A DNA stretch of 64,000 nucleotides from Cryomorphaceae bacterium (GTDB lineage: Bacteria > Bacteroidota > Bacteroidia > Flavobacteriales > Schleiferiaceae). Positions within the stretch are counted from its first letter, which is position 1. Each line of letters begins with the position of its first letter. The DNA lies in the NCBI GenBank assembly GCA_021298655.1, contig JAJTFK010000005.1:62001-126000 (forward strand), given 5' to 3'. The position numbers and the translations under genes were made by a program. Positions 50,676 to 59,421 of this stretch are shown here, one piece after another. The notes under the pieces were generated by a model. That model did not search any database, was not told where the DNA came from, and saw nothing but the letters and a program-made list of their open reading frames with translations.

Positions 50676-51239
50676 TTACTTCGCGCGCTCCTTGTAGGTG
50701 CCTTCGGCCGTGTTGATCACAATGCGCTCTCCGGTTTCGACGAAGAGGGGAACACGGATCTCGGTTCCGCCCTCCACCGTGGCCGGCTTCAGGGTGTTGG
50801 TCGCCGTATTGCCGCGAATTCCCGGCTCGGTGTAGGTCACTTCGAGCGTAACCGTCGAGGGAAGCTCCACCGAAAGGGGGCGGTCCTCGTCGGCGTGGAA
50901 CATCACCATGCACTCCATACCGTCCTTAAGGAACTGCGGGGCGTTGATTACTTCCTTGGGCATGGGAATCTGTTCGTAGGAGTCCATGTTCATGAAGTGG
51001 AAGCCGTCGGCGTCGTTGTACAGGTACTGGTAGGTGCGGAATTCGATTTTGATTTCGTCGAGCTTGGTTCCGCTTGGGAAGGTGTGCTCCAAAACGCGGC
51101 CGTCGTTGAGGTTGCGCATCTTGGTGCGCACAAACGCGGCGCCCTTGCCGGGCTTCACGTGGAGGAATTCGATGATTTGGTACGGCGCGTGGTTAAAGTG
51201 GATGCACATGCCGTTCTTGATGTCTGCAGTCGATGCCAT
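50676..51239 (-). CDS. efp: Elongation factor P
   Basis: The 187-residue protein has the three-domain EF-P layout. The N-terminal KOW-like domain holds FLHVKPGKGAAFVRTKMRN, where Lys 32 or so is the tip residue that is modified in other bacteria. The C-terminal OB domain has TYTEPGIRGNTATNTLKPATVEGG, the EF-P signature. It relieves ribosome stalling at polyproline. The promoter box TACCTTTG lies 16 nt upstream, inside the end of the ABC ATPase gene; a terminator follows. Confidence 0.96.
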   Translation of the reverse strand: MASTADIKNGMCIHFNHAPYQIIEFLHVKPGKGAAFVRTKMRNLNDGRVLEHTFPSGTKLDEIKIEFRTYQYLYNDADGFHFMNMDSYEQIPMPKEVINAPQFLKDGMECMVMFHADEDRPLSVELPSTVTLEVTYTEPGIRGNTATNTLKPATVEGGTEIRVPLFVETGERIVINTAEGTYKERAK

Positions 51240-51243
51240 ATCG

Positions 51244-51876
51244 CTAAAATTTTGGCAAAGGTACGGAATCGCCCTGCGGCGATAAGCCGAGTTGGCAGTG
51301 GGCCACTTCGCCGGGGTGGTGGTTGCTGGCCACAAAGACCATCCGAGCGGATCCCGGCGCTGGCGCCAATTCGGCGCCAAGGGTGGCGTGGAACCAGGCC
51401 TGGCCCTCGGCGTCCAGGTGGTTACAGGGCTCGTCCAGCAGGAGTAGGGGCGACTCGGTGCAGATGGCCACGGCCAGCTGAAGGCGCTGGCGTTGCCCGC
51501 TCGAAAGGCTTTTGAGCGGACGGGACCAAAGGGCTTCGCTCGCATCGAGGTAGGTCCAGGGGCTGCGCCGCCAGGATCGCAGGGCGCCGTGCAGCGCAAC
51601 CCACTCGAGGCCGGTGGCGTCCAGGGGAGGCTGCACGTTGGGGCCGGCCCAGCTCACCTGTCGGGTCCAGGAGTCGGCTTCGAGCACGTCCGAGGTCAGG
51701 ACGCCTACAGACGGCGGCATTTGGCCGCTGAGCAGGCTGAGTACCGTGCTCTTTCCGGACCCGTTGGCACCGAGAATGGCCACGCGGTCGGTTGGACCCC
51801 ATTGGGCACTCCAGGGCGCAATCAGTTCCGTTCCCGAAATCTGCTTGCCGACGCCGTTCCAGTGCAGGCCCGTCAT
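51244..51876 (-). CDS. Orphan ABC-type ATPase subunit
   Basis: The 210-residue protein has Walker A ILGANGSGKSTVLSLLSG, the signature LSSGQRQRLQLAVAI, Walker B LLLLDEPCNHLD and the switch His in VASNHH. It has no membrane segment of its own and no permease gene adjoins it. It begins 4 bp after lpxA and ends 4 bp before the efp start. It may pair with a permease elsewhere or act in a soluble role, as ABC-F-like proteins do, though only one nucleotide-binding domain is present. Its target is unknown. Confidence 0.8.
   Translation of the reverse strand: MTGLHWNGVGKQISGTELIAPWSAQWGPTDRVAILGANGSGKSTVLSLLSGQMPPSVGVLTSDVLEADSWTRQVSWAGPNVQPPLDATGLEWVALHGALRSWRRSPWTYLDASEALWSRPLKSLSSGQRQRLQLAVAICTESPLLLLDEPCNHLDAEGQAWFHATLGAELAPAPGSARMVFVASNHHPGEVAHCQLGLSPQGDSVPLPKF
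51256..51263 (-). promoter_or_regulatory. -7 box of efp
   Basis: TACCTTTG on the minus strand matches exactly and lies 16 nt before the efp ATG, within the last codons of the ABC ATPase gene. efp can therefore be transcribed apart from the lpx operon. Confidence 0.55.
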
Positions 51877-51880
51877 GGGG

Positions 51881-52654
51881 TTACTGCTTGCGCACGATTC
51901 CGCGGTCCGACGCCAGCACAAACTTGATCAGTTCGGTTCGTTCGGGGCTTGCGGTGACTTCGCGCTCGATTTCGCTGACCGCTTGGGTCGTGTTGAATCC
52001 GCTTTGGTAGAGCAGGCGGTAGGCGTGGTGAATCTCTTCGATGCGGGCGTTGGTGAATCCGCGGCGGCGCAGGCCCACCGCGTTCACGCCCTCAAAGGTC
52101 AAGGGTTCGCGCGCCACGGTAATGAAGGGCGGAATGTCCTTGCGAACCAGGGATCCGCCGCCCACCATGACGTGGGAGCCGATTTTCACGAACTGGTGTA
52201 CGGCCGAGAGTCCGCCCAAGATGGTCCAATCGCCAATCTCGACGTGGCCGGCGAGGGCGACGTTGTTGACCAGGATCACGTGGTCGCCGATGATGCAGTC
52301 GTGGGCAACGTGAGCGTAGGCCATGACCAGGCACTCCTTGCCGAGGGTGGTTTTGCCGTAGGCCTTGGTGCCCCGGTTGATGGTGGCGCACTCGCGCACA
52401 ATGCAGCCGTCGCCCAAAAAGACTTCGCTGTATTCGCCGCTGAATTTCAGGTCCTGGGGCATTCCGCCTACGACGGCGCCTTGGTGGATGCGGCAGTTTT
52501 TGCCCAAGCGGGAGCCGGCGAGCACGTGGGCGCCCGACATAATCCAGCTGCCCTCTCCGAGCACGGTGTCGTGTTCGACCACGGCGAAGGCGTCGATGCG
52601 GACGTTACCCGCAATCTTGGCGTCCGGATGGACGGAAGCAAGGGGAGAAATCAC
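51881..52654 (-). CDS. lpxA: UDP-N-acetylglucosamine O-acyltransferase
   Basis: The GTG at 52654 gives 257 residues. The protein is a left-handed beta-helix of hexapeptide repeats (about 1-190). The catalytic His lies in VMAYAHVAHDCIIGDHV and the substrate-binding GGLSAVHQFVKIG follows. A helical C-terminal domain (VNAVGLRRRGFTNARIEEI) matches LpxA. It adds the first acyl chain to UDP-GlcNAc in lipid A synthesis. It starts 5 bp after lpxC/fabZ. Confidence 0.95.
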   Translation of the reverse strand: MISPLASVHPDAKIAGNVRIDAFAVVEHDTVLGEGSWIMSGAHVLAGSRLGKNCRIHQGAVVGGMPQDLKFSGEYSEVFLGDGCIVRECATINRGTKAYGKTTLGKECLVMAYAHVAHDCIIGDHVILVNNVALAGHVEIGDWTILGGLSAVHQFVKIGSHVMVGGGSLVRKDIPPFITVAREPLTFEGVNAVGLRRRGFTNARIEEIHHAYRLLYQSGFNTTQAVSEIEREVTASPERTELIKFVLASDRGIVRKQ

Positions 52655-52659
52655 GGGAC

Positions 52660-54036
52660 CTACTTGTCTTTGGTGATGAGTGCGGTGAACAAGCCTTCGC
52701 TCACCAGTTTTTGTCCGACGTACGCGGCACCGCGCATGACCACGATTCCGCGCCGAATGGGCTGGGTGAGGGTCAAATGAAAGTAGAGGGTGTCGCCGGG
52801 GCCAACTTTGTTTTTGAACTTGACCTCGTCCATTTTGAGGAAGTAGGTCAGGTAGTTTTCGGGGTCGGGCACCGTGCTGAGCGCCAGAATTCCGCCAACT
52901 TGGGCCATGGCCTCGAGCTGCAGGACGCCCGGCATTACCGGAGCCCCCGGGAAGTGGCCCAAAAAGTAGGGCTCGTTCATCGTGACGGCCTTGCTGCCCC
53001 AAACTTCGCTCTCGGACATCGAGTGGATTTTGTCGACCAGCATAAAGGGCGGACGGTGCGGCAAAATGCTCATGATTTTGGTCGCGTCCATCAGGGGAAC
53101 CTCGTTCGGATCAAAAAAGGGAACGGGGTTAGCGGAGTCGAGCTGTTCCATAATGCACTGGGCTAAAAGGGTGTTAATGCGGTGGCCTGGTTTAAAAATA
53201 CGAATGTTTGCGGCAACGGGGCGCCCGATGAGGGCAAGGTCGCCGAGGACGTCCAGCATTTTGTGGGCGGCGGGTTCCGCGGCCATGCGGAAGGGCGTAA
53301 GCGGCAGGGCACCGAGGGCGTTTCCGCGTTCCAGCGGCTGCTTGTTGAAGTGCTCGAGGGCGGACCAGTCGTCTTCGCTGAGGTCGCGGTCAATGACGAC
53401 AATGCCCGAGCCTTCTTGGGCGCCTTGAAGCAGTCCGCGGTGAATCATGGGAAGCAGGTGGCTGACCAGCGTGAAGGTGCGCGCCGGCGCGACGCGGTGG
53501 GCGTAGTCGTCGGAATGCGAAAATTCAAAGCTGGTGGGGCCCACGGCCTCGGCCTCGTGGCTAAGGGTGACGCGGTAGTGGGGGAGCAAGGAGGGCGTGG
53601 CTTCGGCCCAGGCGCCCGTTTCGGGGTCTTCGACGCGAACGGCGGAGCGCAGGGCGTATCCCCTCAGGGGACCGACGGGATGCCGTCCGACCTTGGTCAC
53701 CAAGTCAACCCAAGGTTGGGCGGATCCGTCGAGTATCGGCAGTTCGGGCGCCGTGCAGTGGATTTCGGCATCCAGAATTCCCAGTCCAAATAGGGCCGAG
53801 AGCAGGTGTTCCGCGGTGTGTACCGCTACCGGCCCGTCGCTCAGGGTAGTGCAGCGGTCGGTTTCGCTGACGCGGCCGGGGTGCAGCGTCATTGCGGGTG
53901 CGCCTTCGAGGTCCAGCCGTACAAAAAGGTAGCCCGCTCCCGGGGCGCCGGGTTTGACGGTGACCGAGCAGGGAAGTCCGCGATGGATTCCGCGACCTTG
54001 AGCGGTAAATTCTTGACTAAGGGCGTATTGGATCAA
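52660..54036 (-). CDS. Bifunctional LpxC deacetylase / FabZ 3-hydroxyacyl-ACP dehydratase
   Basis: The 458-residue protein is a natural fusion. Residues 1-300 are LpxC, with VHTAEHLLSAL and HKMLDVLGDLALIG providing the zinc ligands. Residues 312-458 are FabZ, with HRPPFMLVDKI and LGHFPGAPVMPGVLQLEAMAQ holding the catalytic His and Glu. LpxC commits UDP-acyl-GlcNAc to lipid A; FabZ dehydrates hydroxyacyl-ACP, the acyl pool shared with LpxA and LpxD. The fusion is known in Bacteroidota. The start is TTG at 54036, overlapping the lpxD stop (TTGA). Confidence 0.95.
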   Translation of the reverse strand: MIQYALSQEFTAQGRGIHRGLPCSVTVKPGAPGAGYLFVRLDLEGAPAMTLHPGRVSETDRCTTLSDGPVAVHTAEHLLSALFGLGILDAEIHCTAPELPILDGSAQPWVDLVTKVGRHPVGPLRGYALRSAVRVEDPETGAWAEATPSLLPHYRVTLSHEAEAVGPTSFEFSHSDDYAHRVAPARTFTLVSHLLPMIHRGLLQGAQEGSGIVVIDRDLSEDDWSALEHFNKQPLERGNALGALPLTPFRMAAEPAAHKMLDVLGDLALIGRPVAANIRIFKPGHRINTLLAQCIMEQLDSANPVPFFDPNEVPLMDATKIMSILPHRPPFMLVDKIHSMSESEVWGSKAVTMNEPYFLGHFPGAPVMPGVLQLEAMAQVGGILALSTVPDPENYLTYFLKMDEVKFKNKVGPGDTLYFHLTLTQPIRRGIVVMRGAAYVGQKLVSEGLFTALITKDK

Positions 54037-54965
54037 CCTTTGGCGGACTTTTGGGCTGCAAATAAACGGCGGAATTCTCGGGCGTCTACCGCAGGACTCC
54101 CAAGTACTTCAGCGCCAGGAGGCAAGGATTTCGCCACGCCGCTTTGGCCCCCAATTCGTGCGCCGCGACCGATGTGAAGGTGGCCGGCAATGCCCGTTTG
54201 ACCGCCCACGACCACGTAGTCTTCGAGCACCGTCGATCCGGCGATGCCTACCTGGCCCGCAATCACGCAGTGGGCCCCGAGGCGCACGTTGTGGCCGATC
54301 TGGCAGAGGTTGTCGATTTTGCAGCCGTCGCCGACGACCGTTTCGCCGACCACGGCCCGGTCCACGCAGGTTCCGGCGCCGAGTTCGACGCCGTTGCCCA
54401 CCCGAACGCGGCCCAAGTGCGGAATTTTGGTCCATCCGGCCGCCGCACCGTGGGGCGGAACAAAGCCGAAGCCGTCGGCGCCCAGCACGACGTTGGCGTG
54501 CAGGATGCAGTCCGAGCCCACCGCCGTCCCGGGGTAGAGCACGACGCCCGGGTAGAGCACGGTCCGCGCTCCGACCACCACGTCTTCGGCGAGCTGTACT
54601 CCGGGGTGCAGCACCGCGCTGGGGTCCACTCCGGCGGGCCGAGCGCTGCTCCAAGACAGGGTCTTTTGGCCACTGGCCAAGATCATGGCCCAGGCCGCGT
54701 AGGGATTGGCGACGCGAACCACGCTGCCGGCGAAACCGGCCGGTACCGATTCGGATTCGGATGCGAGCACCGCGCTTGCGCGGGATTTGGCCCATGCCCT
54801 GCGGTAGCTGGGATTCGCAATGAAGCTGATGCCGCCGGTTCCCCCGCAGTCCAGGGTACAGGCAAAGTGGAGCTCGGCGTCGGGGCCGTCCAGCGCGCCA
54901 CCTAAAGCTGCCGCCCATTCCGAAGCGCGGCGCGGGGGAAGGGGGCTCGCCCCTAGCGGATCCAT
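54033..54965 (-). CDS. lpxD: UDP-3-O-acylglucosamine N-acyltransferase
   Basis: The ATG at 54965 gives 310 residues. An N-terminal uridine-binding domain (about 1-100) is followed by a left-handed beta-helix with hexapeptide repeats. VLGADGFGFVPP and CQIGHNVRLGAHCVIAGQ contain the family's catalytic His. It adds the second acyl chain in lipid A synthesis. The 5' end overlaps the HD-domain gene by 13 bp; lpxC/fabZ follows with a 4-bp overlap. Confidence 0.93.
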   Translation of the reverse strand: MDPLGASPLPPRRASEWAAALGGALDGPDAELHFACTLDCGGTGGISFIANPSYRRAWAKSRASAVLASESESVPAGFAGSVVRVANPYAAWAMILASGQKTLSWSSARPAGVDPSAVLHPGVQLAEDVVVGARTVLYPGVVLYPGTAVGSDCILHANVVLGADGFGFVPPHGAAAGWTKIPHLGRVRVGNGVELGAGTCVDRAVVGETVVGDGCKIDNLCQIGHNVRLGAHCVIAGQVGIAGSTVLEDYVVVGGQTGIAGHLHIGRGARIGGQSGVAKSLPPGAEVLGSPAVDAREFRRLFAAQKSAKG

Positions 54966-56206
54966 GGAAGTTCTTTGGGCCAACAAACGAAGGGTCGGGT
55001 GATTACTTGACTGTAAACGCTCAACGGGAGGATTTCGGATGCCTGCGTCAGGGGAAGTACCGTTCCGTTGCGTTTTAAAAGCTTAATTTCCTGTTTATCT
55101 GATGCGTAGGTTTTGTTCGAGGCAACCCCTTCCAGCACAAAATGGGACGCATCCTCGGGCGAAATGCCCATGGACTCGCTCACCGAGGCCTCGAGGGCAC
55201 GGCGGTCTTCGGGGGCCAAGGGTGCGTCCAAAAACTTAATTCGGAACAGCTTGCGCTGGATGATGCGCGTGCTCAGGGCGCGCAGCACCGGATCGGGGTG
55301 GCGCTGCCACTGCTTGATGGCGCTAAGTATGTCGCTGTCGTCCAGCTGCGTAAACCATTCGAGGAGCTCGGGTTCGGTGGTGAATTCGGCGTGGTTCGGG
55401 CGGCGGCGAAGCAGCATGCCCAATTCTTCGCTGGCGAACAGCGTTGCGCCCGATTGAACGAGCATCGAAGCCCGTCGCAGCACTTCGACCAGCATGTGTT
55501 CGGCGCTCAGTACCGTTTTGTGCATGTAGACCTGCCAGTACATCAGGCTGCGGCTCATCAAGAACTTTTCGATCGAGGTGATGGCCTTGTGCTCCAGAAC
55601 CAGGTGGCCGTCGGCCACATGCAGCATTTCAAGCAGGCGGTCGCTGTTGATGGCCCCCTCGATGACGCCGGTGTAAAAAGCGTCGCGCTTGAGGTAGTCC
55701 ATGCGGTCCATGTCGAGCTGCGACGAAATCAACTCGTGCAAAAATCCCTTGGGGTGGGTGCCCTCAAAAATGGCGATGGCCTCGTCAAGGCTTCCGCCGA
55801 ATTCGGCGTTCAGGCGGCGCATGATGAGGCGCGAAACGGTTTCGTGGTGCACGCCGTCGAGCAGCGTGTGCTCCAGCGCATGGCTAAACGGGCCGTGTCC
55901 GATGTCGTGAAGCAGGATGGCGATCTGGGCGGATTCGGCCTCGGAATCGGTGATGTCCACGCCTTTTCGCCGGAGTACGGCAATGGCTTTGTGCATCAAA
56001 TGCATGGCGCCAAGCGCGTGGTGAAAGCGGGTGTGGTAGGCGCCTGGGTAGACCAAGTAGCTCAGGCCCAGCTGGCTAATTCGGCGAAGCCGCTGAAAGT
56101 AGGGGTGCTCAACGAGGTCAAAAATCCGCTCCGACGGCAACGAAATAAAACCGTAGATCGGATCGTTAAAAAGTTTGAACTTGTTGGTCGCGGGGACGGG
56201 CGGCAT
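54953..56206 (-). CDS. HD-domain phosphohydrolase (dNTPase/SAMHD1-like)
   Basis: The 417-residue protein has the HD metal site: FQRLRRISQLGLSYLVYPGA and HTRFHHALGAMHLM, then AILLHDIGHGPFSHALEH, and later SSQLDMDRMDYLKRD with the final Asp. The family includes SAMHD1 and dGTPases, which remove triphosphate from dNTPs; the substrate here is not proven. It heads the HD-lpxD-lpxC/fabZ-lpxA-ABC operon. A perfect box TAAGTTTG lies 18 nt before the ATG, and porX is transcribed divergently. Confidence 0.88.
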   Translation of the reverse strand: MPPVPATNKFKLFNDPIYGFISLPSERIFDLVEHPYFQRLRRISQLGLSYLVYPGAYHTRFHHALGAMHLMHKAIAVLRRKGVDITDSEAESAQIAILLHDIGHGPFSHALEHTLLDGVHHETVSRLIMRRLNAEFGGSLDEAIAIFEGTHPKGFLHELISSQLDMDRMDYLKRDAFYTGVIEGAINSDRLLEMLHVADGHLVLEHKAITSIEKFLMSRSLMYWQVYMHKTVLSAEHMLVEVLRRASMLVQSGATLFASEELGMLLRRRPNHAEFTTEPELLEWFTQLDDSDILSAIKQWQRHPDPVLRALSTRIIQRKLFRIKFLDAPLAPEDRRALEASVSESMGISPEDASHFVLEGVASNKTYASDKQEIKLLKRNGTVLPLTQASEILPLSVYSQVITRPFVCWPKELPWIR

Positions 56207-56224
56207 GGAACGAGCTTGATTACC

Positions 56225-56232
56225 CAAACTTA
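56225..56232 (-). promoter_or_regulatory. -7 box of the HD-lpx operon
   Basis: TAAGTTTG on the minus strand is an exact TAnnTTTG match 18 nt before the ATG at 56206. It lies in the 37-bp divergent space shared with porX, for which no clear box was found. Confidence 0.55.
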
Positions 56233-56243
56233 ACCACAAAAAC

Positions 56244-57800
56244 ATGGAAAATTCGCGGATTTTATGGGTCGACGACGAAGTCGAGGCGCTAAGGCCCCAC
56301 ATTCTCTACCTCGAGGGGCGCGGAATCCATGTGCTGACGGCCACCAACGCCGCCGACGCGCTTGCGGCGATCCGCGCAGAATCCTTGGACTGCGTGCTGC
56401 TCGACGAGCACATGCCGGGGCCCAGCGGCCTCGACGTGCTGCCCCAAATCAAGGCGCTGAAGCCGGCGCTGCCCGTGGTCATGGTAACCAAGAGCGAAGA
56501 AGAGGGCCTTATGACCGACGCCCTGGGGTCGCAGCTGGCCGACTACCTGCTCAAGCCGGTGCAGCCGCGCCAGGTTCTTTCGACACTGACCCGCATCCTT
56601 GGTCAAGGGGTCCTTCAGGGTGCGCGCAGCGCGAGCCGCTACCAGCAGGAGTTCCGAGAACTGGGCACTCGGATTTCGGACGCGGCGAGTTGGGAAGCGT
56701 GGACCGAAATCTACCGGGAGCTGCTCCGTTGGGATCGGGAGCTGGCCGGTGGTGAGGCCGAATCGATGCGGGCCATGCTCGACCACCAACGCGAGGAGGC
56801 CAACCGGCTCTTCACTCGGTGGTGGGCGACGGCCTACCCCGCCTTGCTGCACGACGACGAGGCGCCCTGCCTGTTTAGCCACCAGCTGCTCGACGTTCGG
56901 GTCAAGCCCTTGCTGGATCGGGGCGAAAAAGTGGTGCTTTTGGTCTTTGACAACCTGCGCCTCGATCAGTGGCAAGAAATTCAGTCGCTAATGACCAGCA
57001 GGTACCGGGTCGAGTCCGACGAACTCTACGCGAGCATTTTGCCCACGGCGACGCAGTATGCCCGCAATGCCTTGTTGGGCGGAGCCATGCCCTCGGAACT
57101 GGCCAAGCGCCACCCCGACCGATGGGTGCGCGACGTGCTCGATGCCGAGGGCGGACGCAACGCCCACGAAGAGTTTTACTTGAGCAACTGGGCGGCGCGG
57201 AACGGGATTCCGACGCCCGGCTACGCCAAATTGACCCACGCAACCAGCGAGCAGCGCTTTGTGGCCAAGTGGCGCGAGCTTCGGAACAACGAGTTGGTAG
57301 CCGTGGTGGTAAACTTCATTGACCGAATGAGCCACGCCAAGACCGACGAGGTGATCTTGCGCGACCTGGCGCGGGACGACCGCGGATTCCGCAGCCTCAC
57401 GGCTTCGTGGTGGACGCATTCGCCGCTTCGCGCTTGGGTTGACGATTTGGCCCAGGACGGCGTGACCCTGGTCGTAACCACCGACCACGGAACGGTCACG
57501 GTGCGCAAGCCGGTTTCCGTGCGCGGACCCCGAGACCTGACGGCCAACCTTCGCTACAAGGTGGGCCGCGGCATGGAATTCAAGGAAAAGGAGGTGGCCC
57601 TGGTTTCGGACCCGGAGCGCCTGGGCATTCCGTCGACGAGTTTGGGCGACAAGGCGATTTTCGCCGGCGAACAGGACTACTTTGTCTACCAGAGCCAGTA
57701 CCACCACCACGTCGAGAAGTTCGATAAGAGCTACCAGCACGGCGGAATTTCGCTCGAAGAAGTCATCGTGCCGTTTGCGGTGCTGCGCCCGCGGGGCTGA
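56244..57800 (+). CDS. porX: PorX-type response regulator with PglZ domain
   Basis: The 518-residue protein begins with a receiver domain: acidic D10/D11, phosphorylation site D54 in LLDEHMPGPSGLD, T82 and K104. A helical linker follows, then a PglZ domain of the alkaline phosphatase superfamily (about 205-518) with VLLVFDNLRLDQW, SILPTATQYARNA and VVTTDHGTVTVRKP as metal-site segments. PorX controls the type IX secretion system together with PorY. The amylase at 4.3 kb carries a T9SS tail and would be affected. No porY lies in this window. Confidence 0.93.
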   Translation: MENSRILWVDDEVEALRPHILYLEGRGIHVLTATNAADALAAIRAESLDCVLLDEHMPGPSGLDVLPQIKALKPALPVVMVTKSEEEGLMTDALGSQLADYLLKPVQPRQVLSTLTRILGQGVLQGARSASRYQQEFRELGTRISDAASWEAWTEIYRELLRWDRELAGGEAESMRAMLDHQREEANRLFTRWWATAYPALLHDDEAPCLFSHQLLDVRVKPLLDRGEKVVLLVFDNLRLDQWQEIQSLMTSRYRVESDELYASILPTATQYARNALLGGAMPSELAKRHPDRWVRDVLDAEGGRNAHEEFYLSNWAARNGIPTPGYAKLTHATSEQRFVAKWRELRNNELVAVVVNFIDRMSHAKTDEVILRDLARDDRGFRSLTASWWTHSPLRAWVDDLAQDGVTLVVTTDHGTVTVRKPVSVRGPRDLTANLRYKVGRGMEFKEKEVALVSDPERLGIPSTSLGDKAIFAGEQDYFVYQSQYHHHVEKFDKSYQHGGISLEEVIVPFAVLRPRG

Positions 57801-57806
57801 CCTTTG
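57799..57806 (+). promoter_or_regulatory. Candidate -7 box of tsaE
   Basis: GACCTTTG (one mismatch) ends 5 nt before the tsaE ATG and overlaps the porX stop codon. Confidence 0.4.
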
Positions 57807-57811
57807 CATTC

Positions 57812-58231
57812 ATGGACGAAGCGATTATTGACCGGCCCGAAGACTGGTTGGGCTGGGCCGAGGCCCACCGCGAAGCGCTCCAGGGCGTCGTCGCGCTGCG
57901 GGGCGAAATGGGCGCAGGCAAGACCACGGCAGTTGGTTTCTGGTTGAAGGCCATGGGCTCCACGGACCGCTCCAGCAGCCCAACCTTCGCACTGGTCCAT
58001 GAGTATTTGGCGCCGGGAGGGCCGATTTTCCACTTTGATTTGCACCGCCTGGATCGAGCGGACCAGGTTGCCGCCCTGGGCTTTGAGGACTACGTCGCAA
58101 GTGGGCAGCCCTGTTGGGTGGAATGGGCCGATCGCGCGGGAACCTTGATGCCCGAAGACGCCTGCGAAGTCCGCATTGAAGTCGGCGACGATGGCGCGAG
58201 AAGGGTTACCTTCGTAGGACCCCACCGATAA
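57812..58231 (+). CDS. tsaE: tRNA threonylcarbamoyladenosine biosynthesis ATPase TsaE
   Basis: The 139-residue protein has the P-loop LRGEMGAGKTTAV at about 29-41. SSPTFALVHEYL, FHFDLHRLDRADQ and WVEWADRAG follow, all typical of TsaE. With TsaB and TsaD it adds threonylcarbamoyl to A37 of ANN-reading tRNAs. It starts 11 bp after porX and is followed 11 bp later by ald. Confidence 0.94.
   Translation: MDEAIIDRPEDWLGWAEAHREALQGVVALRGEMGAGKTTAVGFWLKAMGSTDRSSSPTFALVHEYLAPGGPIFHFDLHRLDRADQVAALGFEDYVASGQPCWVEWADRAGTLMPEDACEVRIEVGDDGARRVTFVGPHR
58207..58214 (+). promoter_or_regulatory. Possible -7 box of ald
   Basis: TACCTTCG (one mismatch to TAnnTTTG) lies inside the last codons of tsaE, 28 nt before the ald ATG. 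Confidence 0.3.
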
Positions 58232-58242
58232 AACCAAGGTTT

Positions 58243-59421
58243 ATGGAAGCCGCACCCGTGTTTCGGACTCAAGAAGAGCGCCTGATGGTCGATGCCAAGG
58301 CACAGCGCTTGCGCATCGGGATTCCGCTGGAATCAACCTGGGCTGAAAACCGAGTTGCCCTCACGCCCGAGGGCGTACACTTGCTTGTTTCGCAGGGCCA
58401 CGAAGTCGTTTTGGAATCCAATGCCGGCGTGGCCGCCCGCTACAGCGACCGCGAATATTCGGAGGCCGGAGCCGAAGTGACCACCGACCGCCGCGTGGTG
58501 TTTGGCTGCCCGGTGCTCGCTAAGGTCGAAGCGCCGTCGGAGGCCGAATGGCCGCTGATGGCCCAAGGTCAGGTGCTTTTTTCGACGCTGCAGCCCGGTA
58601 CCCTTACGGCGCCCTTCCTTGCGGCCCTCAAGGCCAAGCGCTGCACCGCCTTCAGCTACGGGAGTATTTTGGACGAAGACGGCCGCGCACCCTTTGTGCG
58701 CTCCATGGCTGAAATCGGGGGGAGTCAGGCGATTACCGTGGCGATGGAGTACCTGTCCACCTGGTCCGGCGGCAAGGGCTACGCGATGGGTGCCGTTACG
58801 GGCGTTCCGCCCACCGAAATTGTGATTTTGGGCGCCGGGACGGTGGGGACTACGGCTGCGCGTCTGGCCACCGCCCTGGGTGCTTCGGTCAAGGTTTTTG
58901 ACTCGTCGCTCACCCGACTGCAGCGCCTGCGCGAGCAGGTCGGCGACGTGTATACCTGTACGCTGCAGCCCCAAATTTTGGCCAAGGCCCTTCGCCGCTG
59001 CGACGTGGTCATTGGCGCCCTGCGCCCGGTCAACGGCCGCACGCCGGTGGTGGTCACGGAGGCCATGGTGGCCGCCATGAAGCCGCGCAGCGTGGTGGTT
59101 GATTTGAGCATCGACCACGGAGGATGCCTTGAGACCAGCGAAGTAACCTCCTGGGATGCCCCGGTTTACACCAAGTTTGACGTGACCCATTTCGCGGTGC
59201 CGAATATTGCGTCGCGGGTTGCGCGAACCGCGTCCTTTGCGCTCAATAACCTGACCTCGCCCATGCTTCGGGAGCTTGCCGACCTGGGTGGGGTCGAAGA
59301 GGCCCTTAGGGCGAAACCGCACTGGCGCAGCGGGGTCTACCTCTACCACGGTCAGCTTACGAGTGCGCCGCTTGCGCGGTCCATGGATCAACCGTTTACC
59401 GATTTGGATTTGCTCCTGTGA
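58243..59421 (+). CDS. ald: Alanine dehydrogenase
   Basis: The 392-residue protein starts with a 20-residue extension seen in Bacteroidota homologues. It continues with RIGIPLESTWAENRVALTPEGV, the usual N-terminal substrate site with Arg and Lys/Asn variants. The NAD domain has IVILGAGTVGTTAARLATALGA. VVDLSIDHGGCLETSEVT and HFAVPNIASRVARTASFALNN complete the family pattern. It interconverts alanine and pyruvate with NADH. The stop overlaps the GTG of the DUF4258 gene. Confidence 0.9.
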   Translation: MEAAPVFRTQEERLMVDAKAQRLRIGIPLESTWAENRVALTPEGVHLLVSQGHEVVLESNAGVAARYSDREYSEAGAEVTTDRRVVFGCPVLAKVEAPSEAEWPLMAQGQVLFSTLQPGTLTAPFLAALKAKRCTAFSYGSILDEDGRAPFVRSMAEIGGSQAITVAMEYLSTWSGGKGYAMGAVTGVPPTEIVILGAGTVGTTAARLATALGASVKVFDSSLTRLQRLREQVGDVYTCTLQPQILAKALRRCDVVIGALRPVNGRTPVVVTEAMVAAMKPRSVVVDLSIDHGGCLETSEVTSWDAPVYTKFDVTHFAVPNIASRVARTASFALNNLTSPMLRELADLGGVEEALRAKPHWRSGVYLYHGQLTSAPLARSMDQPFTDLDLLL

